A stretch of DNA of 20,845 bases from CAYOFK01 sp964403185 (GTDB taxonomy: Bacteria > Bacteroidota > Bacteroidia > Bacteroidales > VadinHA17), in assembly GCA_964403185.1 (NCBI GenBank), contig CAYOFK010000029.1, positions 1 through 20,845 of the forward strand, read 5' to 3'. The notes beneath the pieces were generated by a model. It was not told the origin of the DNA and did no database searches. It was given only the letters and a program-made list of their open reading frames with translations. Position 1 is the stretch's first letter. Each line of letters opens with the position of its first letter. A program made the position numbers and the translations under genes. Of the stretch, positions 7,947-16,539 are shown piece after piece.

Positions 7947-8741
7947 TCAGGTCGGTTTGATTTTGGACACCACGCGCCAGAACAATGCTGGTACATACTT
8001 CTTTATATAAACGATTGAAAGTTCCCTGCCTCCTATCAGAACCAGCTTTTTTCGCCTTTTCAAAGCAGCCGAAATTTTCCGGGCCGTTTTTTCAACCGAT
8101 ATTCCGGATGCCTGACCGTCATCGATTTTACCCCACAGGCTTCCGTTTGCTGTAAGTGCATTTTTGGAAATATCCGTTTTAACCCGTCCCGGCACCAAAA
8201 GTGTGACGTGAATGTTCCTGCTCAGGTATTCCGCCTGAATGGACTCAAAAAAACCGTGCAGGGCATGCTTGGATGCGCTGTATCCCGACCTTAGCGGAAA
8301 TCCCAATAAACCAACAATACTGGTGACTGCCGCCAGCTGGCCGCCTCCCTGCTTCAGCATGCAGGGTAACACCTCCCTGGTCAGCGCTACGGTTCCAAAA
8401 AAATTGATCTCAAAAATCCTTCTGAATACAGCCATATCCAGATCCTCAAACAATGAACGCTGACTGACACCGGCCACATTGATAAGGATGTCGATGCGTT
8501 CATACATGGAATACAAATCCTTCACCACAGAAGGAAATGCTTCCGGTTTCATCATGTCCACAAGCTCAATATGGCATCGCTCATTATCGCAGTTTTCCTG
8601 TACCCGCTTTAATTCAGCCAGGTCGTTGGAAGTAGCAATGACGCGGGCCCCAAGTCTCAGGAACTCATACACCAGGGCTTCTCCAATACCGGAGGATGCT
8701 CCTGACACCCAGACTACTTTGTCATTATAATACATATTCAC
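7947..8741 (-). CDS. Short-chain dehydrogenase/reductase (SDR), classical type
   Basis: A 264-residue NAD(P)-dependent oxidoreductase with a Rossmann fold. Visible are the nucleotide-binding GASSGIG at residues 14-20, NVAG at 88-91 and the catalytic tetrad Asn113, Ser141, Tyr154 and Lys158 (in GYSASKHA). PGRVKTDIS follows the active site as usual. The overall form resembles DHRS7-like membrane-associated SDRs, and the C-terminus has a hydrophobic stretch (about 234-258) that could touch the membrane. The substrate cannot be told. The first ATG and another two codons later are both possible. The gene sits between a bile-acid-symporter-family transporter and the VOC protein with short gaps, suggesting one transcript. 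Confidence 0.93.
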   Translation of the reverse strand: MNMYYNDKVVWVSGASSGIGEALVYEFLRLGARVIATSNDLAELKRVQENCDNERCHIELVDMMKPEAFPSVVKDLYSMYERIDILINVAGVSQRSLFEDLDMAVFRRIFEINFFGTVALTREVLPCMLKQGGGQLAAVTSIVGLLGFPLRSGYSASKHALHGFFESIQAEYLSRNIHVTLLVPGRVKTDISKNALTANGSLWGKIDDGQASGISVEKTARKISAALKRRKKLVLIGGRELSIVYIKKYVPALFWRVVSKIKPT

Positions 8742-8821
8742 GACTTATTTTGTTTCTTAAAGATGAAATTCACAAAAGACTGCACCGGGCTGTCTGAAGT
8801 GCAGACCAGGGTATTGAATGA

Positions 8822-9688
8822 TCAAAAATAACGCTTTGCCAGGTATCCCATACCCCATGTTGTAAAAAATGAAAAAGTCCCATACACTACCGGAACCAGT
8901 CCGATGGTGTAATTGTTCAACAGAGTGCCCGCCACGAACAATGCCAGTGTGCTGTTTTGCAAGCCCACCTCCACAGCAATGGTAAACCGGTTCCGTTTTT
9001 CTATTTTAAAAAGGGCAGGAAAAAAGAATCCAGCCAAAATTGAAAGCAGATTCAATGCCAGTGCATAGGGCAGGACTTTAAAAAAACCGGATGGTTCAGG
9101 GCTGTTGCCTCCCTTTTCCAGGATGAGTACTCCTGCATATACCAGAAAGAGCATTGCCGGCAGGATGTACCGCAGCGGAGTTTCCAACTTCTTTGTAAAA
9201 TCAGGCCGCCAGGCTTTGATCAGGATCCCTGCTGTAACCGGTACGACTGTAAGTGCAAAGATGTTAATAACCGTTTTTCCAAGGGATAACTGAATATCCA
9301 TATCCTGTCCGACAAAGTAATTCAGGGCCATCACAGTCAGCAGGGGAATGGTATAAATGGTAATAAATCCATTAACCACGGTTATGGTTACAGACAGGGC
9401 CACATTGCCATTGATCATGTAATTGACCAGGTTGGAAGTGGCCCCGCCGGGACACACCGCAATCAGTACCAGTCCTACTGCAAACAGGGGGTCAAGATTG
9501 GTAATGATGGCAATGGCGAAAGCGATCAGCGGCAGCAACACCAATTGGCTGATCAAACCTACGATAATGTTTTTTTTCTCCGTGATGATGTTCCTGATCT
9601 CCTCAAGCCTGATGGAAAATCCCAGTCCAAGCATGATGACGGCCAGGGTGACCGGTAAGAATACATCTGAAAAAAGAGTCGGGGACAT
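8822..9688 (-). CDS. Bile acid:sodium symporter (BASS/SBF) family transporter
   Basis: A 288-residue protein of about nine to ten hydrophobic helices. The ALIAVCPGGATSNLVNYMINGN-type crossover region is present (VCPGGATSNLVNY near residue 80), as is the late VGLQNSTLALFVAGTLL helix with Gln-Asn, both typical of Na+-coupled BASS carriers such as ASBT-NM. Bacterial members carry varied organic anions (pantoate, keto acids, taurocholate in vitro), so bile acid transport should not be assumed. It is first in a probable three-gene minus-strand operon with the SDR and VOC genes (gaps of 80 and 50 bases). A near-match -7 box (TATCTTCG) lies upstream on the minus strand at 9718-9725. Confidence 0.92.
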   Translation of the reverse strand: MSPTLFSDVFLPVTLAVIMLGLGFSIRLEEIRNIITEKKNIIVGLISQLVLLPLIAFAIAIITNLDPLFAVGLVLIAVCPGGATSNLVNYMINGNVALSVTITVVNGFITIYTIPLLTVMALNYFVGQDMDIQLSLGKTVINIFALTVVPVTAGILIKAWRPDFTKKLETPLRYILPAMLFLVYAGVLILEKGGNSPEPSGFFKVLPYALALNLLSILAGFFFPALFKIEKRNRFTIAVEVGLQNSTLALFVAGTLLNNYTIGLVPVVYGTFSFFTTWGMGYLAKRYF

Positions 9689-9893
9689 ATCTGGACCTGC
9701 GAATAAGATATCAGATCCGAAGATAGTTATTATTTGAGAACATTCCCTTCAAGCGTTTATCCCGGACATTCCTGCGGGGTTTCCTGATCAAACACACCCA
9801 ATTTATACTTTGGAAAAACAAAACATATGGAGAGAAGTCCACAAAGTTCTGTATTTTTCAGTATATCCATTAAGAAAGCAAACAAAAATATCC

Positions 9894-9901
9894 TACATTT
9901 G
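9894..9901 (+). promoter_or_regulatory. Bacteroidota -7 box for the cytochrome c gene
   Basis: TACATTTG matches TAnnTTTG in full, 40 bases before the ATG at 9941. That allows a leader of about 33 bases. No TTG is seen at -33. The rest of 9689-9940 shows nothing else recognisable. Confidence 0.45.
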
Positions 9902-9940
9902 TATTAATGAACCTAATCATTAACCCTTAAACAAACTCCC

Positions 9941-10453
9941 ATGAATAAAAAAATCTTAACAATCGTCAGTGCCCTCACCGTATTTGTCCTGCTGATGGTG
10001 GCAGGATGTGGCGGAGGGGCTTCCAAAGAAAAAAAATCAGATGAAGTCACTGATAAGGAGTCGGTTGAAGCTGCTGAGGCCGCTCCTTCAGATGTGGCAA
10101 CCAGCGCTGAAGTTCCTGAAAAATTTGCCCTTGGCAAGAAAATTTACGATGAAAAATGTGCGGTCTGTCATCAGGCTGACGGCAGTGGAATGGCGGGAGC
10201 TTTTCCTCCCTTGAAAAATTCCGACTACCTCCTGGAAGACCCCCTTCGTGGAATTGAACAAACCTTAAATGGTTCCTTTGAGGAGATGGAAGTGAACGGT
10301 GAGACCTACAATGCACCCATGGTACCGCAGGTGGACACTAAAGAAGAAGCATTAGCGGTCATTAACTATGTTCTGAAGTACTATAATGACAGTGATGTGG
10401 AACTGACAATGGAGAATATACACGATCTGGAGATAAAACCCCGCGAGGAATAA
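9941..10453 (+). CDS. Lipoprotein monohaem cytochrome c (class I type)
   Basis: A 170-residue exported electron carrier. It has a lipoprotein signal peptide (MNKKILTIV...LLMVAGC) with lipobox Cys23. An Ala/Glu-rich linker (about 28-58) then leads to a single cytochrome domain with the haem-binding motif CAVCH at 73-77. Met127 in YNAPMVPQ is the likely distal ligand. GSGMAGAFPPL after the haem site is typical of c-type cytochromes that accept or pass electrons around terminal oxidases. It would be anchored to a membrane and face the periplasm. It appears to be an independent unit: a promoter box lies 40 bases upstream and a strong hairpin terminator 20 bases after the stop. The redox partner is not visible here. 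Confidence 0.93.
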   Translation: MNKKILTIVSALTVFVLLMVAGCGGGASKEKKSDEVTDKESVEAAEAAPSDVATSAEVPEKFALGKKIYDEKCAVCHQADGSGMAGAFPPLKNSDYLLEDPLRGIEQTLNGSFEEMEVNGETYNAPMVPQVDTKEEALAVINYVLKYYNDSDVELTMENIHDLEIKPREE

Positions 10454-10472
10454 ACCCTCAAATTTAGCCTGT

Positions 10473-10507
10473 AAGAAAGCAATCCTGCCCTGGATTGCTT
10501 TCTTTTT
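10473..10507 (+). terminator. Rho-independent terminator after the cytochrome c gene
   Basis: AAGAAAGCAATCC (10473-10485) pairs perfectly with GGATTGCTTTCTT (10492-10504) around a six-base loop, and the stem runs into a T tract at 10503-10507. Thirteen pairs and the T tract make it the clearest terminator in the window. The A/T-rich outer stem could let it work in both directions. Confidence 0.85.
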
Positions 10508-10633
10508 GTGACCTGAAGGTTCATGACGGGAATGTCCCTGCCATGGCCTGTCCGGAATAGGCTCCACCCATTAGACACTGCATCGCCTCTTTCAATAGGG
10601 GAATGGAGGACAAAAGTGCCAGCATTGGGTCCG

Positions 10634-10668
10634 TCCCCCTTGGCGAAGGGGGAACTAAAGGGGGATTG
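10634..10668. repeat. Palindromic intergenic element with CCCCC/GGGGG arms
   Basis: TCCCCCTT (10634-10641) and AAGGGGGA (10646-10653) form an eight-pair hairpin with loop GGCG. A second AAAGGGGGAT half-copy follows at 10658-10666. The form resembles interspersed palindromic elements seen in many bacterial genomes. Copy number cannot be judged from one window. Confidence 0.5.
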
Positions 10669-10712
10669 CTTTAGAGCAAATCAGGAAATTACAGATATAA
10701 GAACTGGTGCTT

Positions 10713-11576
10713 TCACCGTTTTATAGAAGCCGGGGTGAAAGTCGCAACCACTCCAATCCTGATCCAGCGGCCCGGCAAAGGCACATTCCCGTAATCAAAC
10801 ACAGCCCTGTTCAACAGGTTCGTGCCCTCCAGAAACAGCTTTATTGATTTTTTCTCTCAGGTTGCACGAAGATCCGCCACCCAAACCGGGTCATAGGACA
10901 CTTCCTGCATCAGCTCATAGTTAAAAAAAGATCCGGCCCGCTGTTGGTATCCCAACCTCCAGTAAAAAACAAGCAAGTGCATGACTGTGTGGTTCAGGCT
11001 CAGATCGACTTTATGTTTCAGGAAATCCAAAGCATAAAGCGAATAATAGGTGCCGGCGTCTTTTACTTTCTGCTGATACCTGTAGCTCAGGCTTAGGGAC
11101 CCAAGAGACAACAGGCTGTTAACGTCGGTTCTATGTACATAGGACACTGATAATTGCATTCCTGCGGTTTCCAGCCCGGTGATGTTCATGCTCTGCCATT
11201 TCATTACATCATTGAGTCTGGCCCAATCGATGATGTCCTTTCCTGATTGGTATGAAAGCATTGACGAAGCAGTAAGCCTGGCTGATTCAAGCCTCATTCC
11301 CAGTTGGTAAGTAGTGTTTTTTTCAGGCTTCAAACCGGGATTTCCCTGATGGGTGGGACTTTCATAATACAGGTCGGTGTATGTGGGAATGAGCAGGGCC
11401 TGGTTCACAGACAAGCGCAGGTCCAAAAGTTGATTCAGCGGGTATTTAAGGTCGATCCCTCCGTAAAGTTTCCATGAATATTTGGAATCCCAATAGGCCA
11501 TGAGTCCTCCTGAGAATCCCAATGAACCAAACATTCTGTACTGTTCAGCATACAGGGATGCATATTTTCTGCAAAA
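10713..11576 (-). pseudogene. TonB-dependent receptor, C-terminal remnant with an in-frame stop (BtuB-like)
   Basis: Translation from about 11576 gives the last third of a TonB-dependent receptor: beta strands (KLYGGIDLKYP), the conserved PTYTDLYYESPTHQGNPGLKPEKN segment of BtuB/FepA-like barrels, then GLETAGMQLSVSYV and further strands. A TGA at 10857-10859 interrupts the frame. Beyond it the same frame continues KSIKLFLEGTNLLNRAVFDY and GRWIRIGVVATF, exactly the expected last strands, to a TGA at 10713-10715. The plug and the first half to two-thirds of the barrel are missing: upstream there is a stop at 11577-11579 and then no similarity. Both defects point to a dead gene. The ATG at 11534 is internal to the barrel, not a real start. 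A sequencing error at the TGA (for example TGG, Trp) is possible but would not explain the missing 5' part. Confidence 0.85.
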
Positions 11577-11661
11577 CTAAACAGAATTCCGAACACTCCT
11601 GAATAAAGTGACCCGTAAAAAGACCCTCATTTTATTCGCAGGCGAAGCGACCACGCCGGGC

Positions 11662-11718
11662 CCTCATCTCTCCCCACTCCCCACTCATCTCTCACCTCTT
11701 CCCCTCTCACCTCCCCCC
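11662..11718 (-). repeat. GAGGTGA heptad array containing the stop codon of the racemase gene
   Basis: Read on the minus strand: a run of six G, then units GAGGTGA, GAGGGGA, one extra A, GAGGTGA, GAGATGA, GTGGGGA twice and GAGATGA, nearly all with a seven-base period. The racemase stop (TGA, 11707-11709) and its last codon AGG lie in the first unit. Four runs of four or more G occur on this strand. Confidence 0.75.
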
Positions 11719-12399
11719 GGCGAACCGCACTGCAGCCTGTGCCAGTATCCTGGTTGGATTCAGGACGGGCCTGTCAGAAACCAGTTCATCGAGAACCATG
11801 GCCAGTTCGGTACAACCCGATATGACAGCCTGAATATCTTTTTCATACAGGTGCATGAGGCTGTTTTTCAACAAAACGGAAGGTTCTTCACGGCATCCTG
11901 CTTTGAGTCCTCTTTTTCCATATATGGCTTCCATGGTCTGTTCCCTGTATTCAGCACCGGGAACAATAATTTCAAGTCCGCTCCTTCTGAATGCGGTTTC
12001 GTATAACCTTGTTTTATACGTGCCAAGGGTGGATAACAAACCAAACCTTTTCTTTCCGGTTGATACTGAACAGGCAGCTGTTTCCCCTATCATATCCAGA
12101 ACAGGAATGTGTATCTCTTTTCTGATCTTGTCAATAAAATAGTGGGCCGTATTGCAGGGCATGATCAGGAAATCCGCTCCCCAGCGTTCCAGTTTTTGAG
12201 CATTTTCAATCAGTGCCGGTGCCGGATCCGGACCTTTTCCAAGGATGAAAGCCGACCGGTCCGGGACGGATGGAGTGTTGTTAATATAGATAGGAATGTG
12301 CTCCGCATCCTTTGTTGCCGGTGTTAAATCAATGATGTGGGAAAACAGATCGGCTGTGGACTCCGGGCCCATACCACCAAGTATGCCTATGATTTTCAT
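11707..12399 (-). CDS. Aspartate/glutamate racemase family protein
   Basis: A 230-residue PLP-independent racemase-family enzyme. It begins MKIIGILGGMGPESTADLF, the standard opening of aspartate racemases. Both catalytic Cys are present, Cys82 in MPCNTAH and Cys196 in SGCTELA. The late segment PVLNPTRILA has Asn where many relatives have Asp. Its probable reaction is interconversion of L- and D-aspartate (or glutamate) in the cytoplasm, though broad-specificity racemases share the fold. An ATG at 12426 in the same frame would overlap the upstream gene. The ATG at 12399 fits the family and has AAGGA about nine bases before it. It starts 4 bases after the P1 peptidase gene, so the two are surely cotranscribed. 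The final Arg-stop is embedded in a heptad repeat. Confidence 0.92.
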   Translation of the reverse strand: MKIIGILGGMGPESTADLFSHIIDLTPATKDAEHIPIYINNTPSVPDRSAFILGKGPDPAPALIENAQKLERWGADFLIMPCNTAHYFIDKIRKEIHIPVLDMIGETAACSVSTGKKRFGLLSTLGTYKTRLYETAFRRSGLEIIVPGAEYREQTMEAIYGKRGLKAGCREEPSVLLKNSLMHLYEKDIQAVISGCTELAMVLDELVSDRPVLNPTRILAQAAVRFAGGR

Positions 12400-12403
12400 G
12401 GAT

Positions 12404-13552
12404 TTATTCCTTGATTTCATGGCCATACTTTGCCAGTATTTTCAGAACCTCAGGTATGGGCAATGCTTTTGCAACACCCCGGTGGCCGGCAACTGTTTCT
12501 GCAGCGAAAAGGGAATTGATGATGGCCTCTTCGGTAGCTTCAATAACGGCCATAAACAAGGGCGTCATGCGGTCGTTCCTGAGCATGCTGAAATCCATGG
12601 TTGATGTCTCCTGCCGGTATGGGATTCTGTTGTCTTCATAGCTTGAGAAACTGATCACATAGTCCCCGCTCTCGTTTGAAGCAATGCCTCCGGTCCGTGC
12701 CAGTCCCAGTACCGCCCTTTTGGACAGCCTGTTCAGATTCCTGGAGTCCAGAGGGGCGTCGGTGGCCACCACGATCATGCAGGATCCATCAGCGCCGGCA
12801 CCGTTCAGAATGTTGCGGAGATAGAAAACGCCCAGTTCCTCACCAACCGGCACACCATCGATGGTCAGCACCCCTCCGAAATTAGTCTGAACCAACACCC
12901 CGACGGTGTATCCGCCCAGATCTTCAGGAAGTTTTCTTGAGGAAGTGCCAATGCCTCCTTTAAATCCGAAGCACCGGGTTCCGCTGCCTGCTCCCACATT
13001 GCCTTCTTCTACCGGGCCCGGAACGGCTTTACTTATGGCCTCCAGTACATGTTCCTTTCTCACATGCCGGGATGCGATATCATTCAATGATCCGTCATTG
13101 GTTTCCCCCACCACCGGATTCACCGACCGGATACCATTGTTCTCCCTGACAGATAATGCATGATCAATCAGAGCCTCCGCGGCGGTTGGAACACTGAGGG
13201 TATTGGTCAGTATGATGGGAGTTTCAATGTTTCCCAACTCCTGTATCTGGCTGATGCCGGTGAGTTTCCCAAAGCCGTTTCCGATAAACAATCCCGCCGG
13301 AACCTTATTCATAAAGATATTTCCACTGTGAGGGAGGATGGCGGTCACACCGGTATGTATGCTGTCTCCTGAGTGAAGGGTGCTGTGTCCCACCAGTACG
13401 CCCTTCACATCGGTAATGGCGTTAAGTTCTCCCGTTTGCATGACACCTATGCGGATTCCGTAATCCCTCAGACGTTTTTTTTGCGCCGAAACGGAAGGGA
13501 AGCTGCAAGGCCAGATAAATATAAAGCACAATAAAAGCGCTGATTGTCTCAT
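12404..13552 (-). CDS. P1 family aminopeptidase (DmpA/BapA type), exported
   Basis: A 382-residue member of the P1 family of self-processing N-terminal nucleophile hydrolases (DmpA: L-aminopeptidase/D-amidase; BapA: beta-peptidyl aminopeptidase). A signal peptide (residues 1-23, ending SVSA) sends it to the periplasm. Family landmarks: RIGVMQTGELNAITDVKGV, VVGETNDGSLND near 148, KGGIGTSSR near 198, VLVQTNFGG with the oxyanion Asn near 224, and the cleavage site Gly256-Ser257 followed by MIVVATDAPL. Ser257 would become the nucleophile of the beta chain; this assignment rests on my memory of DmpA. The likely role is trimming peptides or amides, possibly with D- or beta-residues. The pairing with an amino-acid racemase 4 bases downstream is suggestive. 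Confidence 0.92.
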   Translation of the reverse strand: MRQSALLLCFIFIWPCSFPSVSAQKKRLRDYGIRIGVMQTGELNAITDVKGVLVGHSTLHSGDSIHTGVTAILPHSGNIFMNKVPAGLFIGNGFGKLTGISQIQELGNIETPIILTNTLSVPTAAEALIDHALSVRENNGIRSVNPVVGETNDGSLNDIASRHVRKEHVLEAISKAVPGPVEEGNVGAGSGTRCFGFKGGIGTSSRKLPEDLGGYTVGVLVQTNFGGVLTIDGVPVGEELGVFYLRNILNGAGADGSCMIVVATDAPLDSRNLNRLSKRAVLGLARTGGIASNESGDYVISFSSYEDNRIPYRQETSTMDFSMLRNDRMTPLFMAVIEATEEAIINSLFAAETVAGHRGVAKALPIPEVLKILAKYGHEIKE

Positions 13553-13624
13553 GTCAGCATCAGTTTAAAGAAATGCCATGTCTCCCGGACAGGCCGGTCA
13601 GGGTTCACCTCCTTTTTCCTGTTT

Positions 13625-16450
13625 CTATTTTTTTACAAGAATGGGATCTCCGAATCCGAGGCCTTTGAGTGCTTCCATCTGGGTTTGTGCATCCCCGGCA
13701 ACAACGTAGTACATTTTACCCGGGATGATATATTTCTCTGCCAGGGCTTTCTGCTCCTCAAAGTTGAAATTCTTCACGTAAGCCTCTTCTTTTTTAACAT
13801 AATCATCCTGAAGATCGTAGGTGCTAATGGTATTCAGCATCCCCAAAAGTGCGTACAGGGTCTCGAACCGGCGGGCATTGGATTTGATCAATGCGTTTTT
13901 GGTGAAATTGAGATCATCTTCAGACAAACCCTTCCTGTAGTTTTCCATGGATTCCTTAAATATCTTCACCGATTCAAAGGTGGCATTTGACCGCACACTG
14001 GAAGAAGCAGAAAAAGGCCCACGCACCAGAGATCCTGAAAATGAGGACCGGGCTCCATAGGTGTATCCTTTTTCCTCCCTGAGTATCAGGTTTACTACAG
14101 AGTTAAAAGAACCGCCCAGCTTATAATTCATGACCGTGGCCGGGAAGAAATCATCATCAGACCTGGCCAATGCAAGGTACCCGATCTGTATGACTGACTG
14201 TTTGGCCCCCGGCACATCAACAAAATAGATCTTTGAACGTTCAGGGCCGGGAGGTGCTTCGAATTCAGGAAGGACTACTTCCTTAGCCTCCCAGGCTTCA
14301 TTTAAAGCGCTAAGAGACGACATCACCTGCTCTTCTGTGATGTTACCAACAATATGGAACCGGGCTATCGAGGGTGAGAAACAGGCCTGATAGTAGTCTT
14401 TCAGATCATCAATTGTGATGCTTTCCACACTTTCAATAGTTCCTGAAGCATCATAGGCATATATGTGGTCTTTGCCATAGATCAATTCGTTAAATGTGCT
14501 GGATGCGAGATAGTTTGGACTGGCTTTGCTGCGCTTGATGCCATTAATGACACGTGCTTTGGCCAGTTCAAACTCTTCTTCATCCCAGCGGGGTTCCAGT
14601 AGCAATTCCTTAACCAGAGCCAGGGTTTTCTCATAGTTCCGGGCCAGAGTGTTTACACTTATGTTTGTGGATGCAGAACCCGAGTAAACACTGATACTGG
14701 CTCCCAGAAGATCAATCTCCTCTTCCAGTTCTTCTGGTGTCTTATTGGCCGTACCTTCATTCATGAGCTGTCCCACAAGATTCGCTACCCCGGGTTTGCT
14801 TACATCATCAAACAGCCGGCCACCGGTAAGCATGATGTTATACTGCACTAAAGGAAGCTCAGTATGCCGGATACCATAAACTTTCATGCCGTTTCCGGTT
14901 TTATTTTTCCAGAGTGCCGGGATGGTCAGCTCAGGATCGGGCCCCGGTTCCGGTACAACAGAGCGGTCCATAGCGGTTTCTGTTATTGCAATTTCTTCTT
15001 CTTCCCCGAATTGCGACTGGTCCACTTCTGTTGCTTCAAGGATGTTTTCTTCAACAATGTTAGCATTTTCAGAGTTTTCTGCAATCAGGTTAACCTGTCC
15101 CTTAGGCACAAAACTGGTTGCCACATAGGGTTTATCCTTCAGGTATTTGTCATACACCCTTAAGACATCATCAATGGTCACCGCTTTGATGTTTTCGATG
15201 TCTTCCTCAATAAATGAGGGGCTGCCGGCATATTCATTATAACGTGCCAGCCGGAAGGATTTTCCAAGGACACTGCTGATGCTGTTATAAAAGCCGGTTT
15301 CAAGACCTGCCTTGATCCGTTCCATATCTGTTTCGGTGATGCCGTCTTCCTCAAAGCGTGCAAAAGATTCGAATACGGCGGCTTCAATATCGGCAAGACT
15401 CACATCTGAGTTTGCCGTGATCCCTACATTAAAGGTGCCGGCGATCTCCAGGGCAGAATTATAGGCAGAAGCCCTTGATGTCAGTTTCTTTTCCTTAACA
15501 AGAACTTTATACATGGGGGCTTTTTTACCACTTGACAGCAATTGTCCCAGGAAACTGAGCGCGTAGGCATCGGGATGGTATTGTTCCACCGTGGGCCAAA
15601 CCATGTTCAGTTGTGCCGTTCTGGCAAAGTTATCCTCGTGGTATAATTTCTTTGTGGACTCCAGCGTTACGGGCATGGGTTCCGGATCATTAAGTTCATT
15701 TCCCATAGGGATCTCTCCAAAATATTTACTGATCAGCTCTTTAGCCTCGGCGGGATCAAAATCCCCGACCAGGGAGATGGTGGCATTATTTGTGACATAG
15801 TATTTATGATGGAATTCCTTTACATCTTCTATCCCGGCATTAAAGAGATCTTCCATTTCTCCAATGACAGTCCAGTTGTATGGGTGGTCGTTGGGGTACA
15901 GGTTTTTTCCGATCAGCCACCGGGTATGTCCGTAGGGTCTGTTGTCAACCGATTGGCGTTTTTCATTTTGCACCACATTTTGCTGGTTGGCAAAAGAAGA
16001 GGGTGTGACGGTGTTTATCATGTACCCCATTCGGTCGGACTCCAGCCAGAGTGCCAGTTCCAGTGCATTCCTGGGCACCACCTCAAAATATACGGTGCCA
16101 TCGTTACTGGTTCCGCCGTTCAGAGTGCCTCCGGCATTCTGGATCATTTTAAAAAACTGATCCTCCCCGACATTTTCTGAACGTTGAAACATCATGTGTT
16201 CAAACAGATGGGCAAATCCGGTCCGCCCGGGGACTTCCCTGTTGGATCCCACATGGTATTGAATGGCAACCGCCACAATAGGATCGGATTTATCAACCGA
16301 AAGGATCACATCCAGGCCATTTTCGAGTTGATACTGTTCATAATCAATAGACAGCCGTGGCTCTTTATCGGGAGCCGTACAGGAAAAACCCAGAAACACT
16401 ATCAGGGCTCCTGTAAAATACAAGGTTCTTGAGAATTTTTGATTTGTCAT
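13625..16450 (-). CDS. M16 family zinc metallopeptidase, two-domain lipoprotein
   Basis: A 941-residue double-M16 protein of pitrilysin/PqqL size. The signal peptide ends in lipobox LGFSC, giving lipidated Cys24, so it is a periplasm- or surface-facing lipoprotein. The inverted zinc motif HLFEH is at residues 81-85, and Glu163 (in QNEKRQ) is the expected third ligand. A second M16 pair starts near residue 520 (ALWKNKTGNGMKVYGI) without HXXEH, the normal inactive half that closes the clamshell. An acidic linker (about 470-510) joins the halves. Substrates are presumably unfolded peptides of up to a few dozen residues. It sits between a DASS transporter gene and a P1 aminopeptidase gene, 72 bases before the latter, consistent with a peptide-degrading group. 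Confidence 0.95.
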   Translation of the reverse strand: MTNQKFSRTLYFTGALIVFLGFSCTAPDKEPRLSIDYEQYQLENGLDVILSVDKSDPIVAVAIQYHVGSNREVPGRTGFAHLFEHMMFQRSENVGEDQFFKMIQNAGGTLNGGTSNDGTVYFEVVPRNALELALWLESDRMGYMINTVTPSSFANQQNVVQNEKRQSVDNRPYGHTRWLIGKNLYPNDHPYNWTVIGEMEDLFNAGIEDVKEFHHKYYVTNNATISLVGDFDPAEAKELISKYFGEIPMGNELNDPEPMPVTLESTKKLYHEDNFARTAQLNMVWPTVEQYHPDAYALSFLGQLLSSGKKAPMYKVLVKEKKLTSRASAYNSALEIAGTFNVGITANSDVSLADIEAAVFESFARFEEDGITETDMERIKAGLETGFYNSISSVLGKSFRLARYNEYAGSPSFIEEDIENIKAVTIDDVLRVYDKYLKDKPYVATSFVPKGQVNLIAENSENANIVEENILEATEVDQSQFGEEEEIAITETAMDRSVVPEPGPDPELTIPALWKNKTGNGMKVYGIRHTELPLVQYNIMLTGGRLFDDVSKPGVANLVGQLMNEGTANKTPEELEEEIDLLGASISVYSGSASTNISVNTLARNYEKTLALVKELLLEPRWDEEEFELAKARVINGIKRSKASPNYLASSTFNELIYGKDHIYAYDASGTIESVESITIDDLKDYYQACFSPSIARFHIVGNITEEQVMSSLSALNEAWEAKEVVLPEFEAPPGPERSKIYFVDVPGAKQSVIQIGYLALARSDDDFFPATVMNYKLGGSFNSVVNLILREEKGYTYGARSSFSGSLVRGPFSASSSVRSNATFESVKIFKESMENYRKGLSEDDLNFTKNALIKSNARRFETLYALLGMLNTISTYDLQDDYVKKEEAYVKNFNFEEQKALAEKYIIPGKMYYVVAGDAQTQMEALKGLGFGDPILVKK

Positions 16451-16539
16451 AACTGTGGTATTTGTAGTTGGTTTATTATTACCGCGACCATAACTTAAAT
16501 GAGACTTTGAATGTACAAAAAATCAGCTTAATAATCATA

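Noticed and set aside
10857..11534. Reading the TonB-receptor fragment as an intact 225-residue protein
   Set aside because: Its ATG falls inside a barrel strand region, similarity extends upstream of it, and the expected last strands continue in frame beyond its TGA.
11577..11660. Further TonB-receptor sequence in another frame upstream of the remnant
   Set aside because: I translated the minus strand here and found no plug or barrel motif.
13603..13616. Near-perfect Shine-Dalgarno (AGGAGGTGA) on the minus strand just after the M16 stop
   Set aside because: No start codon lies at a suitable distance, and the next ATG opens a four-codon frame. It may be a single relic GAGGTGA unit, but one copy is not evidence of an array.
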